A stretch of DNA of 64,000 nucleotides from Microglena sp. YARC. Taxonomy: Eukaryota; Chlorophyta; Chlorophyceae; Chlamydomonadales; Chlamydomonadaceae. The stretch spans positions 82,962,772 to 83,026,771 of the forward strand of contig CM039463.1 in assembly GCA_022414725.1 (NCBI GenBank), given 5' to 3'. Under the pieces are notes generated by a model, which was not told the DNA's origin, made no database searches, and worked only from the letters and a program-made list of their open reading frames with translations. This document shows positions 33,880 through 46,091 of the stretch, piece by piece; the first letter of the stretch is position 1, and each line of letters begins with the position of its first letter. A program made the translations under genes and the position numbers.

Positions 33880-34745
33880 TACACATACACACATACACAT
33901 ACACACATACACATACACACATACACCTAAACACACACAAACACTACACATACGTACACACTGCAAATACACATACAATAAACACATACACATACACACA
34001 TACACGTAAGCACACACAAACACTACACATACATACACACTGCAAATGCACATACACATACACATACACACATACACACGTAAAGCACACACACAACACT
34101 ACAACATGCATACACACACAAAAACACTGCAACTGCCAAACAAAATACACATACACATACACTACACATACACTACACATAGACACACAAACACTACACA
34201 CAACACTGCAATCTCATATGCACAAACACGTAAAACAACACACATACACATACACTTTTTCACACACACACACGACTGCATTGGTCAAAAAAACACACAT
34301 ACACATACACTTTTTCACACCACTGAACACGACACAAACACAACACTACATATGCACTACACTACACCTACACACACAACACACACACGCACACTGCTCA
34401 TCTACACACTCTGCATATACATATACACTTGAACACACACATACATAAAATACACACACTACACATACACACACAACACATACACGCACACTGCTCATAT
34501 ACACACTCTACATATACATATACACTTGAACACACACATAAACATACACTTGAACACACATACACACACATACACATACACTTGAACACACACATACACT
34601 TACACTACACTACAACATACACCCCCAACAACCCAACAACTCGGGCACAAATACACATACACTACGCATGACAGCGCACACTTGCACATATACATACACT
34701 GCACATGACACACATACACATACACTACAACATAAACATACACAG
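33579..34745. mobile_element. Dispersed element copy running into ACACAT repeat
   Basis: CAATTGTTTGGGGTTCAGTT, then ATCACGGTTGGGAAAG, ATTTGGCCTAC and CCTGGACTGGAATG match the copies at 25501, 29818 and 36080. From 33690 it becomes more than 1 kb of ACACATACAC repeat. This is the same arrangement as the 29818 and 36080 copies. Confidence 0.7.
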
Positions 34746-34797
34746 GTCCTCCTCCTCCTCTTTGAGCCTCAACAACTCGAGTAGTACGTCTATGGGG
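34746..34797 (+). pseudogene. Exon q copy 2
   Basis: CATACACAG|GTCCTCCTCCTCC continues as TTTGAGCCTCAACAACTCGAG and TACGTCTATG, a diverged copy of the start of exon q with an intact AG. It reads SSSSSLSLNNSSSTSMG in the phase-2 frame, then enters ACAC repeats. Confidence 0.6.
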
Positions 34798-35647
34798 CAT
34801 ACACACACACACATACACACTTCACTGCACACACATACACATGGCACAACACTACAATCCACACACACACCCGAATCTCACTTGCACAACACATGCACAT
34901 ACACTTGAACACACACAACGACACTGCACACAACACCACATACCTAACTTGAACCCACACACACACTGCACATACACAATACACTTGACACACACACTGC
35001 ACATACACATACACTTGAATCACCACATACACACTGCACATTGCACACATACACTTGAACACACACACACGCACAACACTATGCACATACACATACACTT
35101 GAACACACACACACACTACAAACATACACTAACTTGAACACACACACACTGCACATACACATACACTTGAACACACACACACACTGCACATACACATACA
35201 CTTGAACACACACACACACTGCACATACACATACACTTGAACACACGCACACACTGCACATACACATACACTTGAAAACACACGCACACACACACACTGC
35301 ACATACACATACACTTGAAACACACGCTGCACATACACATACACTTGAACACACCACGCATGACAACACTGCACGTTGAACCACACACCACACTTGCACA
35401 TCACACATACACATACACTTTTGAACACATCACACACACTGCACATAGCACATACACTTGAACACGCACACACACTACAATACAAGCATACACAAACACA
35501 CACACACCCTGCACATTACACATACACTAACACACACATACACTCACTCACACATACACTTTAAACACACACATACAGACATATACGTACAGACTACACA
35601 TACACCTAAGCCTACTTACAACACACACATACACTATACATACACAG
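34798..35647. repeat. ACAC/ACATACACTTGAA microsatellite
   Basis: Repeated CTGCACATACACATACACTT with GAACACACACAC fills this intron part up to the acceptor of exon q. The Val/Cys-rich open frames on the minus strand are repeat artefacts. Confidence 0.9.
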
Positions 35648-35753
35648 GTCCACCTCCTCAGCTCTTTAGCCTCAAACACCACTCCAGTAGGCACGTCCAT
35701 GCACGGGTCGCTGAACGTCTTCACTGCTCCCAACCGACCCGACACCTATCCAA
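35648..35753 (+). CDS. Exon q: middle of PLAT domain 4
   Basis: The acceptor is CATACACAG and the donor is TATCCAA|GTAAGT. One frame reads SLASNTTPVGTSMHGSLNVF and TAPNRPDTY, a good PLAT middle (LNVF...DTY). Entry from exon p (phase 2) and exit into exon r (phase 0, DTYQ|IEAPG) each require a single-base change, one near 35660 and one in TATCCAA. The start of the exon has three diverged upstream copies. Confidence 0.55.
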
Positions 35754-36395
35754 GTAAGTCGTGAGCTCAACTTTTGTTGTGTGCAACGAGTTGCTATTCC
35801 GTCGCTGCATGTTGATGCAAGGGTCCGGCTAAATTAGTCAGACATGGCACCGGCCCCACACCCCCCACCCCCACCCCCCACCCCCCCCACCCCCACCCCC
35901 ACCCCCCCCCCACCACCCCCACCCCCGCCCCTTCACCACCACCACCCCACCTACCACCACTCCCACCACCACCACCACCACCGACGACCCCCCACCACCC
36001 CACCCCCACGTGCTTTGCACTCCATTTGGCGAACTGTTTTTTTATGTGCGACGCTTTGAACAACGAACTGAGGGCCCCGTCAGTAAACGATTGTTTGGGG
36101 GATTCAGTTCATCAATGCTTTTTCTTTTTAAGCCCTTCTATCACGGTTGGGCAAAATCCCTTCAGCCCATTTGGCCCTACCTGAACTGTAACATTGATAC
36201 ATACATACATAATACATTACACCATGCATACATACCCATAGCATACATACATACATACATGTACATACATACAAAAAACAAACAAACATAAAACAAACAT
36301 ACATACATATATACATACATACATACAAGTATACATACACACATACATACATACATACATAACTTATATCCCCTTTCCTGTGCCCCAAATTGTAG
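35754..36395. repeat. Intron with two dispersed repeats and CATA repeat
   Basis: 35770-35850 on the minus strand matches 44290-44340 (TACTAATTTAGCCGGACCC). C-rich CCACCACC follows. At 36046-36210 a dispersed element (GTGCGACGC, GTTTGGGGGATTCAGTTCAT, GTAACATTGATACATAC) runs into CATACATA repeat, as at 29818. The acceptor of exon r comes after that. Confidence 0.65.
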
Positions 36396-36487
36396 ATTGA
36401 GGCGCCAGGCATTGGGGGACTGGTGCGTCTGGACGTTCGAGTGCTGCAGTCAGGCTTCTTGACTGGGGCGTTGCTGTTTGGGATAGA
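36396..36487 (+). CDS. Exon r: PLAT domain 4, second half
   Basis: The acceptor is AAATTGTAG. The donor is ATAGA|GTGAGT. It reads IEAPGIGGLVRLDVRVLQSG, then FLTGALLFGI. IEAPGIG-x-LVRLDVR is the PLAT core G-x-L-x-x-L-x-V. The exit phase (2) does not suit the next exon's best frame (0); one missing G (GAGGTGAGT) would mend it. Confidence 0.7.
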
Positions 36488-36568
36488 GTGAGTTGTTTCT
36501 AGGCTCTGTTTGTGTGTGTATGTACGGGGGGGGGGGGGGGGGGGGCGGGGGGGGATATATATATATGC

Positions 36569-36625
<57 letters not shown>

Positions 36626-38582
36626 GAGAGAGAGAGAGAGAGAGAGAGCCCTTTTCCACTCTCCCCATTTAAGAGAGGGAGGTTTTTTGACTCTCTGGGA
36701 TCTAATGAGGTCCAGAGAGAGAGAAGAGAGACAGAGGAGAGAGGGAGAGGACAGAGGCAGAGGAGGGGAGGGGGAGGTGCGGGAGGGAGGGAAGGACGAG
36801 AGAGGGAGAGAGAGGAACGAGTAGAGAGAGAGAGGGAAGGTAGTTACGAGGGAGGTTTGAGAGAGAGGAGAGAGAGAGACAGGCAGAGAGAGAGCAGAAG
36901 AGAGAGAGAGGAGAGAGGGGAGAGAGAGAAGGAAGGAGAGAGAGAGAGGGAGGAGGGACGAGAGGGAGAGAGGAGGAGAAGAGGAAGAGGAGAGAGGGAG
37001 CAGAGAGAGAGAGAGAGAGAGAGAGACGAGAGAGAGAGAGAGGACAGAGAGAGAGAGAGAGAAGAGAGAGGAGTAAAAACAAAGTGAGCACAACCATCCT
37101 GCGCACTAACTTAGGGCAGTTATTTAAAAATAGGGTGTGACCATAACTCGGCCCAAGTGCCATGCTTTGACGGTTCACATTTAAAAACACATTCTTGGCC
37201 ATGGCTGTTCTATTTTGAACTACATCCAATATCCCATATCAGATATTGACCCCCTCGGCCTAGGCATACATGATATCTGGGCATGTGATTAATCATATTC
37301 TGGCTTGGGTACGGTATATTAAACTGATAAAACTGGGCATAGACTGATCACTTACACAACCAAGCATGGGATTGCACCCCTGGTGCTCAGGAGTGAGGTA
37401 CAGTCTTCATCACATCCCATAATCAGATTTCAATAGGGAACGGCAATATGATGTCATATGATGCTGGAAATCTGACTAGGCTAAAGTTACCATTTATATA
37501 CAATATCATATGATGCAATTTGTATGCTATCATAATCGCCTTTGGTCAAAATCATATGATATGCCGGTCCCTAGATATTGATCTCTGGGCCTTGGCATAA
37601 ATAATATCCTGGGCATGTGATTACATAATATCCTGGGCATGTGATTACATAATATCCTGGGCATGGGATTACATAATATCCTGGGCATGGGATTACATAA
37701 TATCCTGGGCATGGGATTACATAATATCCTGGGCATGGGATTACATAATATCCTGGGCATGGGATTACATAATATCCTGGGCATGGGATTACATAATATC
37801 CTGGGCATGGGATTACATAATATCCCGGGGATGTGATTACATACTATTTTGGGCATGTGATATAATAATAGTTTGGGCACGTGATTACATAATATCCTGG
37901 GCATGTTATTACATAATATCCTGGGCTTGGGCATATTAAACTGATGCAGCCCCCCCCCACACCACACAACCACCAACTCCACCACCCATTCACAAACCCA
38001 TTTACACCTTGTACAAGTCCTATGCAGCGTCGCAAGCGACACGGAAAATTGGCAGAGTTTGTTGGGAACGGAACGACAGGTGGCAACAGACTGGAGCTGA
38101 CCGAAGCCAGTTAGTTATGACTTATGAAACAGTTTGCTGACGTGTCAGGCTTCAAATTTCTTTTTGCCGCCCCCCCCCCCCTCACACCACACACACCACC
38201 ACCACACACGCCACACCACCACACACGCCACACCACAATACACACACGCTCACACCACCACCACCAACACACACACATGCCTCCACACTGACCACCACCA
38301 CCCCACACCACATACACACACACACAGCACAACCACCACCACAACACACTCACTGTGTGCACACCACCACCACCCACCACCACCACCCACCACCACCACC
38401 ACCACCACACACACACCGCCTCCACACACACCACCGCACACCACATACACACAACGCACACACCACCGCCACAACACACTCACTGTGTGCACACCACCAC
38501 CACCACCACCACCACCACCACACACTCACCGTGCACACACCACCAAACACACACTAACTACAACAACCCTAACCGTGTCCAG
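36488..38582. repeat. Large intron: G run, GA repeat, 24-bp satellite, CACCAC repeats
   Basis: A G homopolymer (36525-36551) is followed by about 500 bases of GAGAGA. About 500 bases of AT-rich sequence follow with no recognisable gene. A 24-bp tandem repeat, GGGCATGGGATTACATAATA TCCT, runs in about a dozen copies (37602-37930). The dispersed repeat paired with 2854 lies at 38008-38165, then CCACCACACACC repeats. Confidence 0.85.
37602..37930. repeat. 24-bp tandem repeat
   Basis: Units of CTGGGCATGGGATTACATAA TATC are nearly identical in the middle and diverge at both ends (ATGTGATT variants), the gradient expected of unequal exchange. Confidence 0.9.
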
Positions 38583-38737
38583 GTCTCAGTGCGTGATGTT
38601 GGCTCTAATGCACTCACGGAGTTTGGATGCACACAATGGCTTGGCCTTTCTCCAAACTCAGCCGATAGAGGTCCACTGGGAACACAGTCGCTGCACTTGC
38701 TGCCAGCAGGCACAGGAGCCTTCTCCTTCACCGCAAA
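38583..38737 (+). CDS. Exon s: end of PLAT 4 and start of PLAT 5
   Basis: The acceptor is ACCGTGTCCAG and the donor is CGCAAA|GTAAGA. Its 51 codons plus two bases read VSVRDVGSNALTEFGCTQWL, then GLSPNSADRGPLGTQSLHLL and PAGTGAFSFTA. V-x-V-x-D...F-x-C-x-x-WL closes a PLAT domain. Phase 2 at the end agrees with exon t (AA|G AAC). Confidence 0.75.
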
Positions 38738-39003
38738 GTAAGAATGCTTTATCGGCTCATCTCTTGCTTGTTGGGGATTGCGTGGGTTGGTGTATGGGGG
38801 TGGGGGTAGGGTGTGTGGGGGTAGGGTGTGTGGGGGGTCAATTCCACAAATTTCAGTTGATAGAGGTCCATTGGAACACAGTCGCTGCAACTTGCTGCCT
38901 GCAGGCACAGGAGCCTTCTCCTTCACTGCAAAGTAAGAGTAGTGTATCTACTCATGTCTTGCTTATTGGGGGTGCATGGGGGGGGTGTGTGTGTGTGAGT
39001 GTG

Positions 39004-39035
<32 letters not shown>

Positions 39036-39858
39036 GAGGGGGGGGGGGGGGGGGGGGGAGGGGGGGGGGGGCATTCCACAAACTCAGCTGATAGAGGTCC
39101 ATTGGGCACGCAGTCGCTGCACTTGCTGCCTGCAGCACAGGAGCCTTCTCCTTCACTGCAAAGTAAGAGTACTTGATCTACTCATGTCTGGCTTATTGGG
39201 GTTGCGTGTGTGTGTGTGTGTGTGGGGTGGGGGGGGGGGGGCAATCCCACAAACTCAGCTGGTAGAGGTCCATTGGAACACAGGAGCCTTCTCCTTCGCT
39301 GCAAGGGTTATGCCTCATGTCTCATGTCTTGCTTGTTTGGGGTTGAGTGGGGTGGGGATGGGGGGAGTGGGGGGGCTTCCACAAACTCAGCTGGTAGAGG
39401 TCAATTGGAACACAGGAGCCTTCTTCTTCGCTGCAAGGGTAATGCCTCATGCCTCATGTCTTGCATGTTGGGGGTTGCGTGGGGTGGGGATGGGGGAGTG
39501 GGGGGCCTTCCACAAACTCAGCTGGTAGAGGTCCATTGGGAAAACAGGAGTCTTCTCCTTCACTGCAAAGTTTGTCTTGCTTTATCTGCTCATGTCTTGC
39601 CTGTTGAGGTTGAGCGGGTTGGTGGTCGTGGGGTGTGTGTGTGTGAGGGAAGGGTTAGGGGCTCAATTCCACAAACTCAGCGGATAAATATCCATTGGGT
39701 ACACAGTCGCTGCACTTACTGCCTGCAGGTACAGGAGCCTTCTCCTTCACTGCAAAGTTGTTCTTGCTTGTTGGGGGGGTGCATGCGTTTGGGGTTGGGG
39801 TTGGGGGTTGGGGGGGGGGGGCAATTCACCATATTCTCAATCGCAACAGATAGAGGTC

Positions 39859-39889
<31 letters not shown>

Positions 39890-40076
39890 CATACATACAT
39901 ACATACATACACACATACATACTTACATACATACATTACATACATACATTACATACCATACATACATACATACATACATATATACATACATACATACTTA
40001 CATACATAACATACATACATTACATACATACTAAGTACATACATACATACATACATACATAACAATACTTACATAC

Positions 40077-40107
<31 letters not shown>

Positions 40108-40694
40108 CATACATACATACATACATACATACATGCATACATACATACATACATACATACATACATACATACATACATACATACATAAGTACATACATAC
40201 ATACATACATACATACATACATACATACATACATACATACATACATACATACATACATACATACATACATAAGTACACATACATACATACATACATAAAT
40301 ACACATACATACATACATACACACACATACATACATATGTACATGCATACACACGTACATACATACACACACGTATATACATACACACACGAACAAACAT
40401 ACACACACGTACATACTTACACACACATACATACATGTACACACGTACATACAATCACCCACACATACATACACACACGCACATACATACACCCATACAT
40501 ACACGCACATATATACACCCATACACACACCCATACACACACCCATACATAGACACACATAAATACGCCCAAACATACACGCGCATACATACACCCAAAC
40601 AAACACGCACATACATACACCCATACAGACATGCACATACATACACCCATGCAGACACGCACATACATACACCCATACGTACATACATGTGCAG
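38738..40694 (+). repeat. Donor-side array of exon s, G runs and CATA repeat
   Basis: Six copies of AACTCAGCTGATAGAGGTCC ATTGG...CAGGAGCCTTCTCCTTC follow exon s up to 39760. Some keep GCAAAGTAAGAG; others have GCAAGGGTT or GCAAAGTTTG. G homopolymers up to about 60 bases separate them. From 39858 to 40690 the intron is CATA and CACA repeat. Confidence 0.85.
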
Positions 40695-40807
40695 GAACAT
40701 AGGTCTACTCCAGTCCATCCACATCCGTCATGACAGCCCCAAGCTGTTGCCAGGGTGGGATCTGAAGTATGTGGAGGTGCTGGTGACAGCTGGACCAGGA
40801 GGAGGAG
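40695..40807 (+). CDS. Exon t: PLAT domain 5, second half
   Basis: The acceptor is CATGTGCAG and the donor is GGAGGAG|GTAGGA. It reads NIGLLQSIHIRHDSPKLLPG, then WDLKYVEVLVTAGPGGG. NIG-x-LQ-x-IHIRHD...PGWDL-x-YVEV is a textbook PLAT second half. Phase 1 at the end matches exon u (G|GG). Confidence 0.85.
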
Positions 40808-40859
40808 GTAGGAACATCATTGTTTTTCTTGTTGTATCTTGCATGCAGGCAACCTGGTG

Positions 40860-43800
40860 AAGGTGTAGGTTTGGTGTAGGTGTAGGTTTGGTGTTGGTTT
40901 AGGTATGGTGTAGGCTTTTTTACCTCTTTTAACAGGGCTTGTCTGAGCCTCTGAGGTGCTTGCTGGCTTGGGAACGGCAATGCTCTGTATTTTGTTCTCG
41001 TGTTGGCAGCCAACCTGGTGTAGCTAAGTTTTGGACCTCTAGCAGGGCTCGTATGAGCTTCTGAGTTGTTTGCTGGCCTGGGAACGGCAGTGCTCTGCAT
41101 ATACATTTCATCGCCTGTGTAGCCAACCTAGTGTAGGTTTAAGTTTGGGACCTTTAATAGGGCTTGTATGAGCCTCTGAGGTGTTTTCTGGCTTGGGAAC
41201 GGCAATGCTCTGCATTTGTTTCTCTCGTCTGGGCAGCCAACCTGGAGTAGGTTAACGTTTTGGACCTCTAACAGGGCTCGTATGAGCCTCTGAGTTGTTA
41301 GCTAGCCTGGGGATGGCTATGCTCTGCATTTCTTTCTCTTGCCTGGGCAGCCAACCTAGTGTAAATTAAAGTTTGGGACCTTTAACAGGGCTTGTCTGAG
41401 CCTCTGAGTTGTTTGCTGGCCTGGGAACGGCAGTGCTCTGCATATATATTTCATCGTCTCGGTAGCCAACCTAGTGTAGGTTTAAGTTTGGGACCTTTAA
41501 CAGGGCTTGTCTGAGCCTCTGAGTTGTTTGCTGGCCTGGGAACAGCAGTGCTCTGCATATTTATTTCATCGTCTCGGTAGCCAACCTAGTGTAGGTTTAA
41601 GTTTGGGACCTTTAACAGGGCTTGTCTGAGCCTCTGAGTTGTTTGCTGGCCTGGGAACGGCAGTGCTCTGCATATCTATTTCATCGTCTCGGTAGCCAAC
41701 CTAGTGTAGGTTTAAGTTTGGGACCTTTAACAGGGCTTGTCTGAGCCTCTGAGTTGTTTGCTGGCCTGGGAACGGCAGTGCTCTGCATATATATTTCATC
41801 GTCTCGGTAGCCAACCTAGTGTAGGTTTAAGTTTGGGACCTTTAACAGGGCTTGTCTGAGCCTCTGAGTTGTTTGCTGGCCTGGGAACGGCAGTGCTCTG
41901 CATATACATTTCATCGTCTCGGTAGCCAACCTAGTGTAGGTTTAAGTTTGGGACCTTTAACAGGGCTTGTCTGAGCCTCTGAGTTGTTTGCTGGCCTGGG
42001 AACGGCAGATTAAAACCCCTTCATTGCTCTGCACCTATTTCTTATCGTGCTCGGTAGAAATCAACCTAGTGTAGGTTTCAGTTTTGGGACCTTGAGGATG
42101 TCTTTTAAGAGCTCGTGAGTTTGTTTATTGCTGGCCTGGGAACGGCAGTGCTCTGCATATATATATTTCATCGTATCGGTAGCCAACCTAGTGTAGGTTT
42201 AAGTTTGGGACCTTTAACAGGGCTTGTCTGAGCCTCTGAGTTGTTTGCTGGCCTTGGGAACGGCAGTGCTCTGCAATTATATATTTCATCGTCTCGGTAG
42301 GCCAACCTAGTGTAGGTTTAAGTTTGGGACCTTTAACAGGGCTTGTCTGAGCCTCTGAGTTGTTTGCTGGCCTGGGAACGGCAGTGCTCTGGATATATAT
42401 TTCATATATATTCATCGTCCTCGGTAGCCAACCTAGTGTAGGTTTAGTTTGGGATTTAACAGGGCTTGTCTGAGCCTCTGAGTTGTTTTGCTGGCCTGGG
42501 AACGGCAGTCTGCTATCATACAATCGTGGTAGCCAACCTAGTGTAGGTTTAACGTTTGGGACCTTTAACACAGGGCTTGCTGAGCTGAGCCTCTGAGTTG
42601 TTTGCTGGCCTGGGAACCGGCCATAAATAATCAGCTTGTCTTTAACAGCGGCTTGTCTTGATATTCTATTTCATCGTCTCGTTGTTTGCTGGGCCTGGGA
42701 ACGGCAGTTGCTCTGCATATATATATTCATCGTCTTAGTAGTAAGTGTTTAAGTTTGGGACCTTTAACAGGGCTTGTCTGAGCCTCTGAGTTGTTTGCTG
42801 GCCTGGGAACGCAGTGCTCTGCTATATATATTTTCATCGTCTCGGTAGCCAACCTAGTGTAGGTTTAAGTTTGGGACCTTTAACAGGCTTGTCCTGAGCC
42901 TCTGAGTTGTTTGCTGGCCTGGGAACGGCAGTGCTCTGCATATTATTTCATCGTCTTGGTAGCCAACCTAGTGTAGGTTTTTAAGTTGGGACTTTAACAG
43001 GCTTGTCTGAGCCTCTGAGTTTGTTTGCTGGCCTGGGACGGGCAGTGCTCAACTCGCATATATTATTTCATCGTCTCGGTAGCCAACCTAGTGTAGGTTA
43101 AGTTTGGGGACCTTTAACAGGGCTTGTCTGAGCCTCTGAGTTGTTTGCTGGCCTGGGAACGGCAGTGCTCTGCATATCTATTTCATCGTCTCGGTAGCCA
43201 ACCTAGTGTAGGTTAAGTTGTGGGACCTTTAACAGGCTTGTCTGAGCCCTGAGTTGTTTGCTGGCCTGGGAACGGCAGTGCTCTGCATATCTATTTCATC
43301 GTCTCGGTAGCCAACCTAGTGTAGGTTTAAGTTTGGGACCTTTAACAGGGCTTGTCTGAGCCTCTGAGTTGTTTGCTGGCCTGGGAACGGCAGTGCTCTG
43401 CATATCTATTTCATCGTCTCGGTAGCCAACCTAGTGTAGGTTTAAGTTTGGGACCTTTAACAGGGCTTGTCTGAGCCTCTGAGTTGTTTGCTGGCCTGGG
43501 AACGGCAGTGCTCTGCATATCTATTTCATCGTCTCGGTAGCCAACCTAGTGTAGGTTTAAGTTTGGGACCTTTAACAGGGCTTGTCTGAGTGAATGTTGA
43601 GTTGTTTTGCTGGCCTGGGAAGGCCAGTGCTCTGCATATAATATTCATCGTCTCGGTAGCCAACCTAGTGTAGGTTTAAGTTAGGACTTTAACAGGGCTT
43701 GTCTGAGCCTCTGAGTTGTTTTCCTGACTTGGGAACGTCAAGTGCTCTGCATATATATTCATCGTCCTCGGTAGCCAACCTAGTGTAGGTTTAAGTTTGG

Positions 43801-44190
43801 ACCTTTAACAGGGCTTGTATGAGCCTCTGAGGTGTTTCTGGCTTGAACGGCATGCTCTACATTTGTTTCTCTCGTCTGGGCAGCCAACCTAGTGTAGGTT
43901 TCAGTTTGGGACCTTTAATAGGGCTTGTCTGAGCCTGTGAGGTATTTTCTAGCCTGGGAACGGCCATGCTCTGCATTTTGTTTCTCGTCTGGGCAGCCAA
44001 CCTAGTATACATTAAAGTATGGGACCTTTAACAGGGCTTGTCTTAGCCTCTGAGGTGTTTGCTGGCTTGGGAACGGCAATGCTCTGTATATATTTTTTCA
44101 TCGTGTAGGCACCCAACCTGTTGTAGGTTAAAGTTTGGGACCTTTAACAGGGCTTGTCCGAGCCTCTGAGGTATTTGCTGGCCTAGGAAC
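40860..44190. repeat. 115-bp satellite, about 29 copies
   Basis: The unit contains CCTTTAACAGGGCTTGTCTG, AGCCTCTGAGTTGTTTGCTG, GCCTGGGAACGGCAGTGCTC and GGTAGCCAACCTAGTGTAGG. Spacing is 115 bases where counted (41371, 41486, 41601). Central copies are almost identical; 42000-42720 is scrambled by indels, perhaps an assembly defect. The first units touch GCAGGCAACCTGGTG, just after the exon t donor. Confidence 0.9.
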
Positions 44191-44209
44191 CGAAATGCTG
44201 TCTATATTG

Positions 44210-44340
44210 TTTTTTTCGTGCGACGCGTTGCAAACAATTGAGCGACTAGGTGTGATCCCATCAAGAAGTGTGGAGCTTGGGGAGGTCGGGGGGGCATGTC
44301 ATACTAATTTAGCCGGACCCATGCGTCGCTATGCCGCTCC
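44210..44340 (+). repeat. Dispersed repeat related to 35770-36060
   Basis: GTGCGACGCGTTGCAAACAA and TACTAATTTAGCCGGACCCA match pieces near 36046 (plus strand) and 35770-35850 (minus strand). GTGATCCCATCA inside it resembles part of 5S rRNA, but the surrounding match is poor. Confidence 0.45.
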
Positions 44341-44506
44341 AGACAAAAAAAGTGATGCTGTAGTCTGATTTAATGGTGTGAGGGTGCATGATTAAATGCA
44401 GACAGAACAAACGGGCTTGATGAATGGGAAATTATTGATGGATGGATGAGTGAGTGGGAGAGTGAGTGGTTAAAGCAAGTGGATGGTATGAATGAATAAA
44501 AGGTAA

Positions 44507-44705
44507 TGATAACGCCTGGTGGGGCGTGGTGTTAAGGGAGCCCGTCGTACGCGGGTTGGGAGCGGTCTCCTACCTCAACTGGACAAGCTACCATCGCGGT
44601 AAACAACGACCTGCAACGCCAAGAGCGACCAAAGGGGGAGTCGAACCCCCGACTCTTCATCCTCAAGCGCTCTGGTCTACCACTTGACCATTGTATATCA
44701 CTGAA
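44507..44705 (-). mobile_element. tRNA-derived SINE, copy 1
   Basis: On the minus strand it begins with a tRNA-like head: ATGGTCAAGTGGTAGACC (A box in a GGTC/GACC D arm) and GGGGGTTCGACTCCCCC (B box in a perfect T arm). The acceptor stem does not pair, so it is not a working tRNA. About 120 bases of unrelated body follow, ending in CACGCCCCACCAGGCGTTAT. A second copy lies at 54288-54484 in the same orientation. Confidence 0.8.
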
Positions 44706-45192
44706 AGGGGCTGTATGAATGAATCATGAGTAGCATATATATGTGTGTGTGTCATATATGACTCATACACACTCACACACATACGCACATACCACACACA
44801 TACACTCATGCACACCCACACACATACATACACACCCACACACAAACACATATACACACATACATACACTCACACACACGCATACACATACAAATACACA
44901 CATATACACACACATACGCACACACACATATATACACCCACACACATGCATAGACACATACACTCACAGACATACATACACACCCTCACACAAGCATACA
45001 CACAAATACATACACACACATACACATACACACCCATACATACATGCATACACCCACATAAGCACATACGCACACATACACACAAACATACATACGCACA
45101 CACACACACACATAAACACACGTACAAACACTCAGACACACACATACAGACACACACAAACACACATCCACACATAAACACACACTCCCGCA

Positions 45193-45237
<45 letters not shown>

Positions 45238-45263
45238 ACAAATCACAATAACACAATCTGCAG

Positions 45264-45776
45264 GGCCTACCAGTCCAACAAAGGGAGGTGCTCCTGCTAG
45301 CCTCCCACCCTCAGCTACACCAGCCATTACCCTCCCCCACTTATTCACCTGCTCCGCTGGGGAGCAGCCTGCGGCATGGCCTGATTTGGAAACAGCGTAC
45401 ATCCGGCACTACGGCACTGACGAGGCGGCTGCCTTTGGGCTGCAACCAACCAAGTACTTCACCGCGCCTGTTATTACAACACTGCCGTTTGCTCAGTCCA
45501 AGCCAGGCGAGTCGGAGGACCCCCTAATGGAAGGCCCCAGGACAACACTGCCCCCACCTGCCCTGGTGGACTCCTCTGGAAACCCAGGACCTCTGGGACC
45601 CGCCAAGGATGCTGCCACGCTGTTAGAGGAGTTCAACAATGAGGAGGCGGCCTTCCGAGCTGGGAAGTCCTCCCTCCTTGCGCTGTTGCTTGCCCGCCTG
45701 CGAAGTGATACTGCCCTCTTTAACCACTGTTACAGCACATTGGACGACAACGGAGGGGACGTTTGAACCCTCACAA
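45264..45776 (+). CDS. Exon u: Pro-rich linker and first EF-hand-like unit
   Basis: The acceptor is ACAATCTGCAG and the donor is TCACAA|GTAAGT. After the phase-1 join it reads [20 protein letters not shown], then [20 protein letters not shown], then [20 protein letters not shown] and [14 protein letters not shown]. The last helix leads into an EF-hand loop, complete in the downstream copies as DDNRDGRLTPSQ (position 12 is Q, so weak calcium binding). In this copy the loop is garbled by an indel (GGAGGGGACG), causing a stop; later copies keep the sense version. Confidence 0.7.
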
Positions 45777-46033
45777 GTAAGTGGGGCACAGGGGAGGGGG
45801 GGGGGGGGGGGGGGGGTCAGGCTGTGGTGTTGGTGTGCGTGTGCGTGTAGGGGGGGAAGGGGGTATGAGGCTGCCCTTGTTAATTATGGCTTCAGCTCGT
45901 TGGACGACAACAGAGATGGGCGATTGACTCCTTCACAGGCAAGTGGGCACAGGGGGGGGGGGGGGGGGGGGGGGGGTCAGGCTGTGGTGGGCAGGTGTGG
46001 TGGTGTGGGGGAGTCAGGCTTCGGTGTGTGGGT

Positions 46034-46091
<58 letters not shown>

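Larger units (their letters stand above)
40808..45263. repeat. 4.4-kb intron: 115-bp satellite, dispersed repeat, SINE, CACA repeat
   Basis: No exon is recognised. Contents are annotated separately: the 115-bp satellite (40860-44190), a dispersed repeat (44210-44340), a tRNA-derived SINE (44507-44705), and CACA/CATA microsatellite (44740-45255). Confidence 0.85.

Noticed and set aside
36512..37087. Arg/Glu-rich protein (RERERERE)
   Set aside because: This is a GA dinucleotide repeat inside the intron after exon r.
29840..40684. Cys/Val/Met-rich and His/Thr-rich frames (MYVCMYVC, HTYIHTYI)
   Set aside because: They translate CATA/ACAC microsatellites; no splice or start evidence.
44630..44700. 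Functional tRNA gene on the minus strand
   Set aside because: D and T arms are good, but the acceptor and anticodon stems do not pair, and the sequence recurs with a shared non-tRNA body.
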